A stretch of 64,000 nucleotides of DNA from Turnera subulata (GCA_028386065.3 JAKUCV010001072.1:65786-129785); one strand, 5' to 3'; shown: positions 31,545 to 42,540, counted from the stretch's first letter. Notes: a model not told the origin generated them from the sequence alone. A program made the numbers and translations.

Positions 31545-31552
31545 ATAAATAG
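31545..31552 (+). promoter_or_regulatory. TATA box of copia C 5' LTR
   Basis: TATAAATA followed by GGGTGAAGG. The same box is at 41276-41283 and 61320-61327 in the other two LTR copies, which supports a real core promoter. Confidence 0.7.
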
Positions 31553-31936
31553 GGTGAAGGTTTGATCAGATTTTCAGACCAAGCAAGGCTTTACACACTC
31601 TTCACACTTGAGAAAAACACAACAAACACTCTCTAGTCTCTAGCTCTCGAAAATTCTGCAGCTAGCACTGCGGTTCGGGAGTGCTCGGGTTAGTGATCGT
31701 GAGACGGTTGCTAGCATTCATCAACGGTTCGTGTGGATACCGTAGAGGAGCCGGATTTCTTGTCGGGTTCTTGCTGATTCTACACTACAGTTGGGTGAAA
31801 GATCTCAACCAAGCAAGGTACAAAATTTCTGTTGTTCGGTTTAGTTGCTTCACTTGGATCCTCCATGGTTTCCGGGCTTTCCGTTGTGCATTTCTTTGCT
31901 TTTGATTGTCAAGTTTGCATGCCCGGGAACTTACAG

Positions 31937-31949
31937 TGGTAGCGGAGCC
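31937..31949 (+). other. Primer binding site of copia C
   Basis: TGGTAGCGGAGCC lies one base past the LTR. It matches the initiator-Met site TGGTATCAGAGCC at 11 of 13 positions. Confidence 0.7.
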
Positions 31950-32236
31950 TCTTGTGAAGTCCTAAATCGAATTTGTTGTGCATATGTGTGATATGTACCT
32001 GCAAATATATATGATGTGTTGTATATGATGTAACATGATCATGATATATTGAATTCCATTTGTATATGCAATATATGTTGAGGTTGTTTTGTCAAAAATG
32101 CTTTGACAACAAGAACTTGATTGTTATGTGATATCAATCAAGGTGTTATTGGCAGTAAGTCGAAGAGTTCGTCTCGGAAAAATCGATTGTCGGTTTGTGT
32201 GTAGAACGATTGTCGTTCTAGTGCAGGAGGGCCAGG

Positions 32237-33848
32237 ACATCGATGTTTATCAGATCAACATCGATGTTCACATTAAGATTTGCCTTGGCCGAGACCAGTG
32301 AACCTCGATGTTGTGAGTAGGGGTGAGCAAAACGTCGGTACGGTATATACCGTGCCGAATGAGTGATCGGTATGACCTTTTTGAAGGACCCTTTTTCCGA
32401 CCGCTACCGTGCCAAATTACCTCCTATGCCGATCGGTACAGTACCGATTAATACCGACGTCGGTTCGGTCGGTATGCTTGCCGACCGAATACCTCCACTT
32501 GATGCCCACTTTTCTATTTTCACCAGAGAATCAAGGGAGAAAAAGCAAGGGTACAAAGTGGAACAACTTGTTTTCTTCTTTGCACAATTTAATTTTTTTA
32601 GTCAACTGATTCCAGAAAATTAAATCATTATTCCCATTCCTAAAAAACCCAACAAATCAATCATCATTAGCATACCCAAAAACAAATCAACCCCAGTAAC
32701 CTACCATGACACTGAAGAGACGGGACTAATTGAGGAGACGAAGAGGGCGAAATGAGGGTTGAAAGAGAGGGTCGGTAGGAATAAAGAAAGAGGGGGGAAA
32801 GAATGATATGAAAATCATGATTATAAGGGGGAGAAGAAGGACGAGGGTCACGACAAGGAGGGTGGGGTGGCTGCACTAGAAAGTAAAAAATGAGAGAGAG
32901 GGGAAGAGCTGGCCTGCGTGCATGCGAGCTTGCCATGGCGGATGTGGGGAGGAGATGAGTGAAAGTAGCGGCTGCGGAGGAGATGAGTGAAAGTGAATTT
33001 TAGGGTTGATGAATAACTGTAATTTATATGAGATAGTATATGGGTTAGGCTAGTTGGGCTTGCATTGGGCTTGTTAGGACGGGTTGGTTAATCTTTTTTT
33101 TTGGGATTGTCGGTATCGGCCCACGCCGAAAGCCGACGGTATAATCTCCATCATACCGATTTGTTTCACTCATTCTATCGGCTCGGTAGAGGTTTAATGG
33201 ATGGCTCTAAAATCCTCCCTTTTCCGTACCGATACCGTCGGTATATCATCGGTACCGGTACGGTTGAATCGGCCCGGTAAAATTGCTCAGCCCTAGTTGT
33301 GAGACAAACATCGATGTTCTCATGTCAAGTGGCCTTGGCCGAAAGGATTGAACATCGATGTTTAGGTTTCAACATCGATGTTCATGCCTTCTGTCAGATT
33401 GTTTTGAGACTCCAGATTCTCATGGACATCGATGTTCAGCAATGGACATCGATGTTCTTGAGTTCCAGAAGTCTCAAACATCGATGTTTAAACGTTAGAC
33501 ATCGATGTCTAAAACTACTGCCACGTTTTTGGACCTTTGGAACTTGCCAACATCGATGTTCAGGTCAGGACATCGATGTTCTTGAGTTCCAGAGGCCAAT
33601 GGACCTTCGGAACTTCCCAACATCGATGTTCAAGAACCAAACATTGATGTTCTTGAGGTCTACCAAATAATTTGGAGTTCCAGAGCCTCAGAACATCGAT
33701 GTTCAGATCAAGACATCGATGTTCTTGAGTTCTAGAGGCCATTGGACATCGATGTCCAAGCTAGGACATCGATGTTCATGAGCAATGCCAAGTGGTTGGC
33801 GAGAATCAGATTCTCACAACATCGATGTTCAGTGTTAGACATCGATGT
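32237..33848. repeat. Paired ACATCGATGT palindrome array in the copia leader
   Basis: Twenty copies of the 10-bp palindrome ACATCGATGT or a one- or two-base variant, in ten pairs. Starts: 32237/32258, 32302/33308 (split by the hAT element), 33352/33372, 33426/33446, 33478/33499, 33550/33570, 33620/33641, 33693/33713, 33746/33766, 33819/33839. Within pairs the start-to-start distance is 20 or 21 bp every time, and it is 20 bp for the split pair once the insert and one TSD copy are removed. Distances between pairs cluster near 73 and near 52 bp. Sequence between the motifs is only partly repeated (for example TTCTTGAGTTCCAGA and TTCGGAACTT). Confidence 0.95.
32318..33295. mobile_element. hAT-type MITE
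   Basis: The 978-bp insertion is flanked by the 8-bp TSD gttgtgag (32310-32317 and 33296-33303), as expected for hAT transposons. The ends are TAGGGGTGAGCAAAA and its inverted counterpart TAGGGCTGAGCAATTTT, a common plant hAT terminus. Both ends continue into CGGTACGGTAT-type sequence. There is no transposase frame. It lies between the two palindromes of the second pair in the leader array. Confidence 0.9.
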
Positions 33849-34185
33849 TCTCATGTAATTTTGGTTTCCAAATTTACAGAACATCAATATATGATTTATC
33901 AAGAACATACATATGATGTATAGGAATAATATGTGGATGTAAATATTAAGTTCCTCTTGTGTTGCCGTCCATGATAAGCACTCATCAATGCTTAGATCAA
34001 TACTTGGTAGGTTTTGCCAAAGCAAGGTGCCAATATTTACCCTAGCAAGGCGCGACTGGATAATTGTAATATCCGAAATGTTTATTATAGGTTAAACTTA
34101 ACTTGGTCATCTCAATAGGATTGAGGACTTAGAGGCAAGGAGTTGAGCTAAGTCTATGAGATAGACAAGAACAAGTGTTGTTCAC
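33849..34185 (+). other. Copia C leader after the palindrome array
   Basis: There is no gene. The sequence is AT-rich leader without further palindrome copies, ending at the TSD of the next insertion. Confidence 0.5.
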
Positions 34186-35931
34186 TGATGTGGTCAATCC
34201 TGCAAGTGCACAGAATCATCGTGGTACTCAAGGTCGTATCCACAGAGACTAGGCAAGATATTAGATGATTCAATCTAATGGCTAAGAAAATAAATGAAGA
34301 GAAATAATATCGGAATTGAAGATTGATAAGAAAGCAAATATTGAATTGAATGCAAAGAGAAGAGAGAGTAGAAATGACAATGAAAATGATAATCAAAGTA
34401 GCAATGATAAAAGGCCTAGATCATTCGGGAATTCACCGCCCTTCCTTTGCTATGGATCAATGTACTATTGAAAGCTGCATCCAAACACATGAATTTTGAT
34501 GGGTAGCAACCTATAATGAAACTATCCGCTTTCGCTAGTCTAGTCTCGTCTCAAAGAGTCACCTAATCACTTTCGTCAATTAGATTACCTCTAGGAGCAA
34601 TGAAGTTCGTTGTTGCTACTGATCCCACGATAACCTAAACCCTTTCAGCATTTAGATTAGAGATGATTGATGATTTTCGGATAATAGACTTCTCCTCTCG
34701 GTACTTCACCTATTACCTAGAAGTTGCAATAAAGCTGGCCACTTCCTTAAAGCAAGAAATAAGCTCACAACAATCAATCAAAATTACTTTGTGAATGAAA
34801 TGCAACAAATGGTACATCAAACCATAGCAAATTTAGGGTAGGCTACATCCCTATGATCTAGAATGAAAAATTAGTTCATGAATGAACTTGAAACAACAAA
34901 TGAAAATGGGAAAGACATGGTTTCCTCACAACAATCTCAAAAGAAAATGAAAGGAAAACAACTTGAGCAGATTTTTTTGGTTTCAAGGTGTGTGAATGTG
35001 TTGCTCCTCCCCCTTCAGCTCTCACCCTTTTATAGTGCTTCTTCACTAGTTGGATAGCTTGGAGATGACATACTTTAGGGTCCTTTAGCTACCAAATTCG
35101 TGCTGGAAAGGGCCTCAATGGTGGAGGCATTGCTGGTGGGGTGGTTGTAATGGATGGGTTGTCACTTGCCTTTCCACCCTAGCATGAATATTCCTTCTCT
35201 TTTGCATGTGCTGATGGTTGAGCTTTCTTTCCAGGAAATTATGTTGCTTTCTAGGCTGTTTTATTCTCCTTGAATGCCTTCCAAGTCGTCCAATTTGATT
35301 ATCCAACAAAGCATGTCCTTTGGTTGCCATGATGCTCTTTTAGAAGGGGTCACATGATTGGCAACATATGACCCGAGATTTGCAAGCACTTTTGGAACCT
35401 GTATACAGCCGAATTAGACTTTGAGATATTCTACAAAGTTGTAGATAATTCCTTTATCTTTCTGTTCATATAAAGAACTCCAAAATTGGACTTGTGTAGT
35501 AGGAGTTATGATGAAAACACCGAGGCAGGGTCGGTGGCCAGTGCAGGATTCCTGCACGCCTGGACTGAATTGAATTAATTACTGCTCCTAATCCACAAGG
35601 CCAAAAATTATGAACTTTATATCACTGGAAAGATATGGATGTCTAATTTCATCTCCAACTGGTTTCATGTTAATTGGACTTCTGAGGCGTCTGAAATCGG
35701 CCAAAGAGTGAACTGTGCTCAAGTTTCTGCCCGGTTTCCAGTTTTGGCCGAAATTGATCGTTCTCGGTATCGAAGAGGGACGATTTTACACCTGAAAACA
35801 TAAATGTTAGTTCAAGCAATTTATTCAACAATAAAACAAAGAAAGATAAGTAAATGCATGATTTTTATTCAAAATAATAATAATAAAGAAGTTTTCATGC
35901 CATTAATACTATGTGAAATATGTGCACATCA
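34186..35931 (-). mobile_element. Athila-like solo LTR inside copia C
   Basis: A 1746-bp insertion with TSD ttcac at 34181-34185 and 35932-35936. On the plus strand it begins TGATGTGGTCAATCCTGCAAG, matching the inner LTR end of Athila A (TGATGCGGTCAC..., TCCTGCAAGTGCAC), and its interior shares the GGCTACATCCCTA and GAATTAGTTCATGA blocks with Athila B. It ends GCACATCA. There is no internal domain. Small frames inside look random. Confidence 0.85.
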
Positions 35932-36170
35932 TTCACTCAACTATCCAAGAGTTACATGAGATGTAATTGACAAGAGTTGTCTACCTAAATAACTATGATA
36001 TAAGTGATCATCCAAAGATGACTTATCTTGTAGTGAAATATGGATCTTGGCCTACTTATAATTATCTTGATTTATGTAGTAGGAGCATCATTTAATAAAA
36101 TTCCTTATTAAGTGATTATATGTATACATGACTCTTATTTGTGTGATTTGATCAATGTTGTAGAGTTATC

Positions 36171-36827
36171 ATGGCACAAAACATTAGTACACAATCTCTG
36201 CGATCCGTCCTTGAGAAGGAAAAGCTGAATGGGAATAACTTCCTAAAGTGGCATCGCAATTTGAGGATAGTCCTCAAACAAGAAAAGAAGTTGTATGTCC
36301 ATGAATGGCCCGTTCCAAATGAACCGGCGCCTAATGCTCCTAGGGCGGAAAGAGATGCTTACAAGAAGCATGTTGATGATGCATTGGATGTTGCATGCCT
36401 TATGCTTGTTAACATGGACTCTGAGCTTCAGAAGCAACATGAGAACTTGGGTGCGTTCGATATGATCGAACACCTGAAAATGCTCTTTGAAGAGCAAGCT
36501 AGGCATGAGAGGTATGAGACCTCTAAGGCATTGTTCCAATGGAAGATGGCTGAGTCATCACCGGTGAGACCTCATGTGCTTAAAATGATTGGATACATTG
36601 AGAGCCTTGAGGGTCTAGGTTTTCCCTTGCAAAAGGAGTTGGCTGTTGATTTAGTCCTGCAATCGTTGCCGGATAGTTACAACCAATTTGTCATGAATTT
36701 CAATATGAATCATCTTGACAAATCCTTGTCTGAATTGCTTAACATGTTGGGAACAGTTGAGCAACAAATGAAGGCAAACAAATCCAACAACATTTTGATG
36801 GTTGGAAAAGGCAAAGGAAAAGGGTAA
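36171..36827 (+). CDS. Copia C gag
   Basis: The frame encodes 218 residues of a copia gag (UBN2-type capsid). It begins with MAQNISTQSLRSVLEKEKLN and GNNFLKWHRNLRIVL, then has an ARHERYETSKALFQWKMAE block and SLPDSYNQFVMNFNMN, which are standard for plant copia gag. It ends in a Lys/Gly-rich run where the frame is lost by one shift near 36802-36827. The zinc knuckle continues in the next frame. The ATG at 36171 is the first in frame. Confidence 0.85.
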   Translation: MAQNISTQSLRSVLEKEKLNGNNFLKWHRNLRIVLKQEKKLYVHEWPVPNEPAPNAPRAERDAYKKHVDDALDVACLMLVNMDSELQKQHENLGAFDMIEHLKMLFEEQARHERYETSKALFQWKMAESSPVRPHVLKMIGYIESLEGLGFPLQKELAVDLVLQSLPDSYNQFVMNFNMNHLDKSLSELLNMLGTVEQQMKANKSNNILMVGKGKGKG

Positions 36828-37122
36828 AGCCAAGTTTTACAAGAAGAAGAAATGTGCCAAAAAGTTTGGTGCATGTGCATCTTCTTGTTCCCATGTGCTG
36901 AAACCCAAAGGTGGTATTGCAAAGGAAGGACAATGTTTCCATTGCAACAAACCTGGCCATTGGAAACGCAACTGCCCTGTTTACCTTGATGAGGTGAAGA
37001 AACAGAAGGGAAGTAAGACTTCCACTTCAGGTATTTTTGTTATAGAAGCTAATATCTCTATCTATGCATTATGGGTATTAGATACCGGATGTGGTTCTCA
37101 CATTTGTGTAAATGTGCAGTAA
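36802..37122 (+). CDS. Copia C nucleocapsid knuckle and protease start
   Basis: The frame encodes a Lys-rich stretch, a CCHC knuckle (CFHCNKPGHWKRNC) that binds RNA, and the aspartic protease active site WVLDTGCGSHIC with the catalytic D-T-G intact. It is shifted by one frame from gag. It ends at TAA 37120-37122, four codons after the active site block, where full elements read on. Confidence 0.8.
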   Translation: MEKAKEKGKAKFYKKKKCAKKFGACASSCSHVLKPKGGIAKEGQCFHCNKPGHWKRNCPVYLDEVKKQKGSKTSTSGIFVIEANISIYALWVLDTGCGSHICVNVQ

Positions 37123-38178
37123 CTGAGAAAGAGTAGAAGATTAGCAAAGGGAGAGATAGACCTGCGCGTTGGAAATGGAGAAAGAGTTGCTGCATTAGCC
37201 GTAGGGACTTACCATCTATTTTTACCGAGTGGTTTGGTCTTGGAACTTGATGATTGCTATTATGTACCTACTATAAGCAGGAATTTGATTTCTATTTCTT
37301 GTCTGGACAAGAAAGGTTTTTCATTTGTAATAAAGAACAATTGTTGTTCTATTTATTTCAATGATATTTATTATGGTGGTGCATATTTGAGCAATGGTTT
37401 GTATGTTCTAAACCTAGAAACACCAATCTATAACATTAATACAAAGAAGGTTAGACTAAACGATTCTAATGAAACCTATCTCTGGCATTGTTGTTTGGGC
37501 CATATAAACGAGACTTGTATTTCTAAACTCCATAAAGATGGACTTTTAGACTCATTTGATTTTGAATCATATGAGACGTGTGAGTCATGTTTATTAGGCA
37601 AAATGACAAAGGCTCTTTTTGCTCATAAAGGAGAAAGAGCTTCGGACTTGTTAGGTCTTATACATTCTGATGTATGTGGACCTATGTCAACACAGGCTAG
37701 AGGTGGTTTTCAGTACTTCATTACATTTACTGATGATTACAGTAGATATGGCTATGTGTATCTTATGAAACACAAGTCAGAATCCTATGAAAAGTTCAAA
37801 CAATTCAAGAGTGAAGTACAGAATCAACTCGGCAAGAGTATTAAAATGCTTTGATCTGACCGAGGAGGTGAATACTTAGACCGAGATTTTCTTGATCATC
37901 TAAAGAAATGTGGTATTGTATCACAACTTACTCCACCAGGTACGCCTCAATGGAATGGTGTATCTGAAAGGAGGAATAGAACTTTGTTAGACATGGTTCG
38001 TTCTATGATGAGTCAAGTTGACCTTCCATCTTCATTTTGGGGACATGCATTATTAAGTGCTGCCTATACACTTAACCGTGTTCCATCTAAATCGGTTGAA
38101 AAGACACCATATGAGATATGGACAGGAAAGCGTCCCAATTTGTTTTTTATGAGGATTGGGGCTGTGAGGCTTTCGTGA
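37123..38178 (+). pseudogene. Copia C protease end and integrase, two stops and a shift
   Basis: In the same frame as the protease, after the TAA at 37120, the protein reads LRVGNGERVAALAVGTYHLF (protease end), then the GAG-pre-integrase region with its His/Cys zinc site (YLWHCCLGHI ... CESCLLGK). The integrase core has HSDVCGPM and, after a TGA at 37852-37854 (CGA to TGA likely), SDRGGEY and the glutamate motif in WNGVSERRNR. All three core acidic positions are visible. A shift at about 38118-38178 moves the frame to the one used by RT. Confidence 0.8.
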
Positions 38179-38540
38179 GACGTGAAGCATCAGATAAACT
38201 TGGCCCTAAATCCGTCAAGTTCCTCTTTGTTGGATATCCTAAAGAAACTAAAGGAAATTATTTCTATAATCCCACAGAGCACAAAGTGTTTATTGCTCGG
38301 ACTGCTATTTTTCTAGAAAGAGAATTTATTTCTAGAAAGATTAGTGGGAGAAAAATAGAACTCGAAGAAGTTCGAGGTATAGAGGCTGAGATGGAACAAG
38401 GACATGAACCACAAGATGTTGTGGGTGAAAAACCTGTACCTGTAACACAGGGACTACGTAGGTCTGATAGGATTCGGCATGAGCCTGAGAGATATGGATT
38501 TCTTATGACTCATACTGGGGACGTGATGCTCATAGAATAG
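38118..38540 (+). CDS. Copia C integrase tail and linker
   Basis: The frame reads WGCEAFVRREASDKLGPKS and FLFVGYPKETKGNYFYNPTE, the usual copia integrase C-terminal region. A charged linker then ends RRSDRIRHEPERYGFL. It stops at TAG 38538-38540, in frame with the RT that follows. Confidence 0.75.
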   Translation: MDRKASQFVFYEDWGCEAFVRREASDKLGPKSVKFLFVGYPKETKGNYFYNPTEHKVFIARTAIFLEREFISRKISGRKIELEEVRGIEAEMEQGHEPQDVVGEKPVPVTQGLRRSDRIRHEPERYGFLMTHTGDVMLIE

Positions 38541-39737
38541 GATGAGCCCACTTCCTATCAGCAGGCTATTACGGGTCCAGACTCTAAGAAGTGGCTAGAA
38601 GCCATGAATTCAGAGATGGAATCCATGTATGAAAACAAGGTTTGGACCTTGGTTGATCCACCTGAAGGGGTAAAACCTATTGGGTGCAAGTGGGTCTTTA
38701 AGAAAAAGACCGACATGGATAGTAATGTGATTACCTTTAAAGGGCGATTGGTTGCGAAATGTTTCAAGCAAGTTCATGGTATTGACTATGATGTGACTTT
38801 CTCGCTAGTTGCCATGGTTAAATCCATCCGGATTCTATTGGCTATAGCAGCATACCATGATTATGAGATATGGCAAATGGATGTCAAAACCGCTTTCCTT
38901 AATGGAAATCTTTTAGAGGATGTGTACATGACACAACCTGAAGGTTTTGTCACTCCAGAGAATGCTAATAAGGTATGCAAATTGCAAAGATCCAGTTATG
39001 GATTAAAGCAAGCTTCTAGGAGTTGGAATCTTCGTTTTGATAAAGTAATCAAACAGTTTGGCTTCATTAAGAACGAAGATGAGCCATGTGTTTACAAGAA
39101 GGTTAGTGGGAGCACTATCGTTTTCTTGTTATTGTATGTTGACGACATTCTGTTCATTGGGAATGATATTCCAGCACTACTGTCTGTAAAGACTTGGTTA
39201 GGAAAGAATTTCTCAATGAAGGACTTAGGGGAAGCTGCCTACGTGCTAGGTATAAAGATCTATAGAGATAGATCCAAAAGGCTTCTTGGCCTAAGTCAAA
39301 GTACATATATTGATAAAGTGCTAAAGAGGTTTAGCATGAAAGACTCCAAGAAAGGTTTCTTGCCCATGTCACATGGCATATCTCTCTCAAAGAATCAATG
39401 TCCTAGTACATCTAAGGAGAAAGAGCGGATGAGTAAGATCCCTTATGCTTCTGCAATAGGATCTATCATGTATGCCATGCTATGTACCCGACCGGATGTC
39501 GCATATGCTTTGAGTGTCACAAGCAGATATCAATCTGACCCCGGTGAAAGTCACTGGACAGCGGTTAAGAACATCCTTAAGTACTTGAGAAGGACTAAGG
39601 ATGCATTCCTTGTGTATAGAAGCGTTGATGAGCTTGTTGTAAAGGGTTACACAGATGCTAGCTTCCAAACTGACAGGGATGACTTTAGATCGCAGTCAGG
39701 TTATGTGTTTTGTCTTGGAGGTGGTGCTGTATACTAG
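38541..39737 (+). CDS. Copia C reverse transcriptase and RNase H start
   Basis: After one TAG the same frame encodes a copia RT (RVT_2): KWLEAMNSEMESMYENKVW, LVDPPEGVKPIGCKWVFKKK, the palm block WQMDVKTAFLNGNL, QPEGFV, SSYGLKQASRSWN, and the catalytic YVDD at 39135-39146. RNase H begins with YTDASFQTDRDDFRSQSGYV, whose first acidic residue is intact. TAG at 39735-39737 stands where TGG (Trp) is usual before KSSKQ. Confidence 0.85.
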   Translation, partial: DEPTSYQQAITGPDSKKWLEAMNSEMESMYENKVWTLVDPPEGVKPIGCKWVFKKKTDMDSNVITFKGRLVAKCFKQVHGIDYDVTFSLVAMVKSIRILLAIAAYHDYEIWQMDVKTAFLNGNLLEDVYMTQPEGFVTPENANKVCKLQRSSYGLKQASRSWNLRFDKVIKQFGFIKNEDEPCVYKKVSGSTIVFLLLYVDDILFIGNDIPALLSVKTWLGKNFSMKDLGEAAYVLGIKIYRDRSKRLLGLSQSTYIDKVLKRFSMKDSKKGFLPMSHGISLSKNQCPSTSKEKERMSKIPYASAIGSIMYAMLCTRPDVAYALSVTSRYQSDPGESHWTAVKNILKYLRRTKDAFLVYRSVDELVVKGYTDASFQTDRDDFRSQSGYVFCLGGGAVY

Positions 39738-40124
39738 AAGAGTTCAAAGCAAGAGACAGTTGCTGACTCTACAACCGAGGCTGAGTACATTGCTGCCTCA
39801 GATGCGGCGAAAGAGGCTGTTTGGATCAAGAAGTTCGTAACTGAACTTGGAGTGGTTCCGAGCATTCACAGTCCGATTGAGCACTATTGTGACAACAATG
39901 GGACAATCGCACAGGCTCAGAAACCTAGATACCACCAAAGATCCAAACATATACTCCGACGCCATCATCTTAATAGAGAGATCATAGATAGAGGAGATGT
40001 CAGGTTGTGCAGAGTTCCTTCTGAGAACAATGTGGCAGATCTTTTGACTAAGCCGTTCACACAGCAGAAGCATGATGGTCATTGTACATCCATTGGTATT
40101 AGATACATGCATGATTGGCTTTAG
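39738..40124 (+). CDS. Copia C RNase H C-terminal part
   Basis: In frame after the TAG the protein reads KSSKQETVADSTTEAEYIA (second acidic site), CDNNGTIAQAQKP (third, with D in CDN), HHLNREIIDRGDVRLCRVPS and ADLLTKPFTQQKHDGH, ending in a natural TAG at 40122-40124. Several bases differ from usual motifs (HILRRHHL where HIxxxxHx is expected), but it looks complete. Confidence 0.8.
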   Translation, partial: KSSKQETVADSTTEAEYIAASDAAKEAVWIKKFVTELGVVPSIHSPIEHYCDNNGTIAQAQKPRYHQRSKHILRRHHLNREIIDRGDVRLCRVPSENNVADLLTKPFTQQKHDGHCTSIGIRYMHDWL

Positions 40125-40126
40125 TG

Positions 40127-40138
40127 CTAGTGGGAGAT
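40127..40138 (+). other. Polypurine tract of copia C
   Basis: GCTAGTGGGAGAT lies directly before the 3' LTR start at 40139. AGTGGGAGA is the typical copia PPT. Confidence 0.8.
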
Positions 40139-41667
40139 TGTTAGTAATATGCCCAAAAGCCAATCAATGGATGATTGTAGTCATGTATATACATTAAGGT
40201 TATTCCAATAAATATGTTTATGAGATAAACACTTGCACATATTTATAACCCTAGAATATTATATATTCTTAAATGTCCCTAGTCGATTATTATTATGGAT
40301 GGGTTGTAATAATAAATTACGACTAGCGTATGTTGAGAATTATATGAGATATGAATTCTACATACGGGTACAAGTTAGAGAACTTGTGGACTGGACCGAC
40401 CCACATAAGAACCCTACATGGAACGTTATATGATTGTCATTAGTGGTTCTTATATGTATCGTCCTTAGACCTGAGATTGTCAAGGTTCCCAACATATGAG
40501 TCGTATACTTTGATATTATTCGTAGTCACTCGTAACTGAGTAGATGTAAGGGTAATCATTGGGTATATAACGTAATGTGTAGTGGGTTTTGATCAATCAA
40601 GATGGGATTCGTCCAACCCATATAACGGGTATATTATCAGATGGGCCTCTTGATAGAGTTGAACTGTAAATGCGTGGCCACGCTCAGATTATATGATATG
40701 GTGATATCATGAGTATCCAGTTTTACACAGTTAACTCGGGGATCAAGAAACTAAGATTAAACATATACGAGATTGACGTTTTCCATGTCTCGTGTTTAAT
40801 CTTGATAATGGGACGAAAGGACGATGACATGTTTCCGAGGCATATTGAATTAGTACTGATCTTGTCGTTTGGGTAGCAATGATGTGTTGCTAGGCGCTGC
40901 TCTTTGCTTATAATTGTAAAATGAGATTTTACGATTATTGCCAAACGTTACAAGTGCCTATAGGGTCACACACTTAGAACTGTTGATTCAAGCAGGTGGT
41001 TGAACCATGGTTGGACCGTGGTTCGACCAAGTGGGTGGACCATGGTTGAACTTTGGTTGGACCATGGTTGGACCGGGTTGTTTTGGGCTGATTTGGTTCA
41101 CTAATTATCAGAATTATTAAACCAGAATTAGTGCCATATGATGTGTATTCCTATATATGATGATATATATAATTAATGCTTAGTGGAGCATTAAGTTATA
41201 GTGGAAACATAATCATGAAGGATAAGACATGATTATGTTGGCCAATGACTTAATAAACTATGCATTTCAAGTGTGTATAAATAGGGTGAAGGTTTGATCA
41301 GATTTTCAGACCAAGCAAGGCTTTACACACTCTTCACACTTGAGAAAAACACATCAAACACTCTCTAGTCTCTAGCTCTCGAAAATTTTGCAGCTAGCAC
41401 TGCGGTTCGGGAGTGCTCGGGTTAGTGATCGTGAGACGGTTGCTAGCATTCATCAACGGTTCGTGTGGATACCGTAGAGGAGCCGGATTTCTTGTCGGGT
41501 TCTTGCTGATTCTACACTACAGTTGGGTGAAAGATCTCAACCAAGCAAGGTACGAAATTTCTGTTGTTCGGTTTAGTTGCTTCACTTGGATCCTCCATGG
41601 TTTCCGGGCTTTCCGCTGCACATTTCTTTACTTTTGATTGTCAAGTTTGCATGCCCGGGAACTTACA
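40139..41667 (+). repeat. 3' LTR of copia C
   Basis: The 1529-bp LTR begins TGTTAGTAATATGCCC and ends GAACTTACA, followed by the TSD ctatg. It keeps the TATA box at 41276-41283. Confidence 0.9.
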
Positions 41668-42540
41668 CTATGATGGTTTGATAGAAACTTGGTCGTTGCC
41701 ATCAATTGTCCTAGAACTGGAAAGGCCACAGGTCCCAATTATTCTTGTCTTGTGAGAGGACTAGTGGCCAGTGAGAGGATAACCCTCTCTTCTCAGCACG
41801 AAGAATTAAGAATTTAAAGCATAAACTCCACTCTAGCTGGGCCATTGCTCGGTCAATATGACTGGCATCATACCTATTATCCCAGGTGAACCTCCCTCAA
41901 ATATTGGGAACTCACATAGTTGCATGTGCTCAATGAGGCTCCAAAGGGCACCAGCCCCGTAAGCACATAGTCTATTACTCATCCTATCCTCTGTTGAGAT
42001 GGTTCCATTGTAGTCACCTATAATGAGCCATGGAGAGACAAAGGATTCTTTTAAGTCACGTAATTCATTCCATATCTCAATTCTCCTATTAACATTTGAG
42101 TCTTCGTAGATGCAACACAATCTCTCCTTCACATCTCCAAAGAACTCCTCTACAAACACCCAACTCGTCGAGACATTACACTGTGTAACGTAGAAAAAAA
42201 GAGAGTCCTACATGAGTAGAAGGCCACCGGATGAACCCTCAGCATCGATAGACGTGATCTCAAGGTTGCTAATATTCCATAATCTCTTGCAGAACCTCAT
42301 ATCAACACTACTCAACTTCGTTTTGCAACTAATGACAAAATTTGGATTGCATTGGGACATAAGATTTTTTATTTGTTGTGTTTAGTGGTTGATCCTATCC
42401 CTTTAATATTCCATGAAATTAGGCTAATCATGAGCAGGACTGCCCTCTTTAGGTTTGGAGAATAGGGGTTAGGCTTCAACTTGGTTCCTTTCCCACTCCT
42501 CACCTTCCCTAACAATCAACTCTCTTACAACTAATCTTAG
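41668..42540 (-). mobile_element. LINE F, part 2: endonuclease region of ORF2
   Basis: On the minus strand ORF2 starts near 42440 with MISLISWNIKGIGS, the N-terminal motif of L1 apurinic-type endonucleases. It continues with a degenerate GGLLLMW block (about 42215), SPWLIIGDYNGTI (catalytic D/N site, about 42020) and RRIEIWNELRDL. At least three stops or shifts are present. The piece ends at the copia TSD. The final His motif (SNHH for SDH) is at 41680-41690. Confidence 0.8.

Larger units (their letters stand above)
30412..31935 (+). repeat. 5' LTR of copia C
   Basis: The LTR starts TGTTAGTAAC and ends GAACTTACA. Compared with the 3' LTR it lacks four bases near the start (TATG) and has about 29 substitutions in 1524 bp by eye. 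A third copy is the solo LTR at 60180-61712. Confidence 0.9.
30412..41667 (+). mobile_element. Ty1/copia element C, near-complete but degenerate
   Basis: The TSD ctatg lies at 30407-30411 and 41668-41672. Two LTRs of about 1.5 kb differ by roughly 2% by eye, so insertion is fairly recent. Order on the plus strand: LTR, PBS, long leader with palindrome array, gag, protease, integrase, reverse transcriptase, RNase H, PPT, LTR, the copia order. Coding is broken by two frameshifts and four stops. A hAT MITE and an Athila-like solo LTR inserted into the leader. The gag and protease style suggests the Tork side of plant copia; this is a guess from motifs. Confidence 0.9.

Noticed and set aside
33299..33670. 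Open frame of 123 codons across the palindrome array
   Set aside because: The peptide repeats (RCL, DIDV, TSMF) arise from the palindrome read in different frames. There is no start context or relative.
32237..33848. CRISPR-like array
   Set aside because: The repeat is a 10-bp palindrome with unequal spacers in a plant retrotransposon leader. No cas genes exist, and CRISPR repeats are longer and uniform.
36651..36960. Antisense frames over copia gag
   Set aside because: They are shadow frames of the gag and knuckle coding strand.
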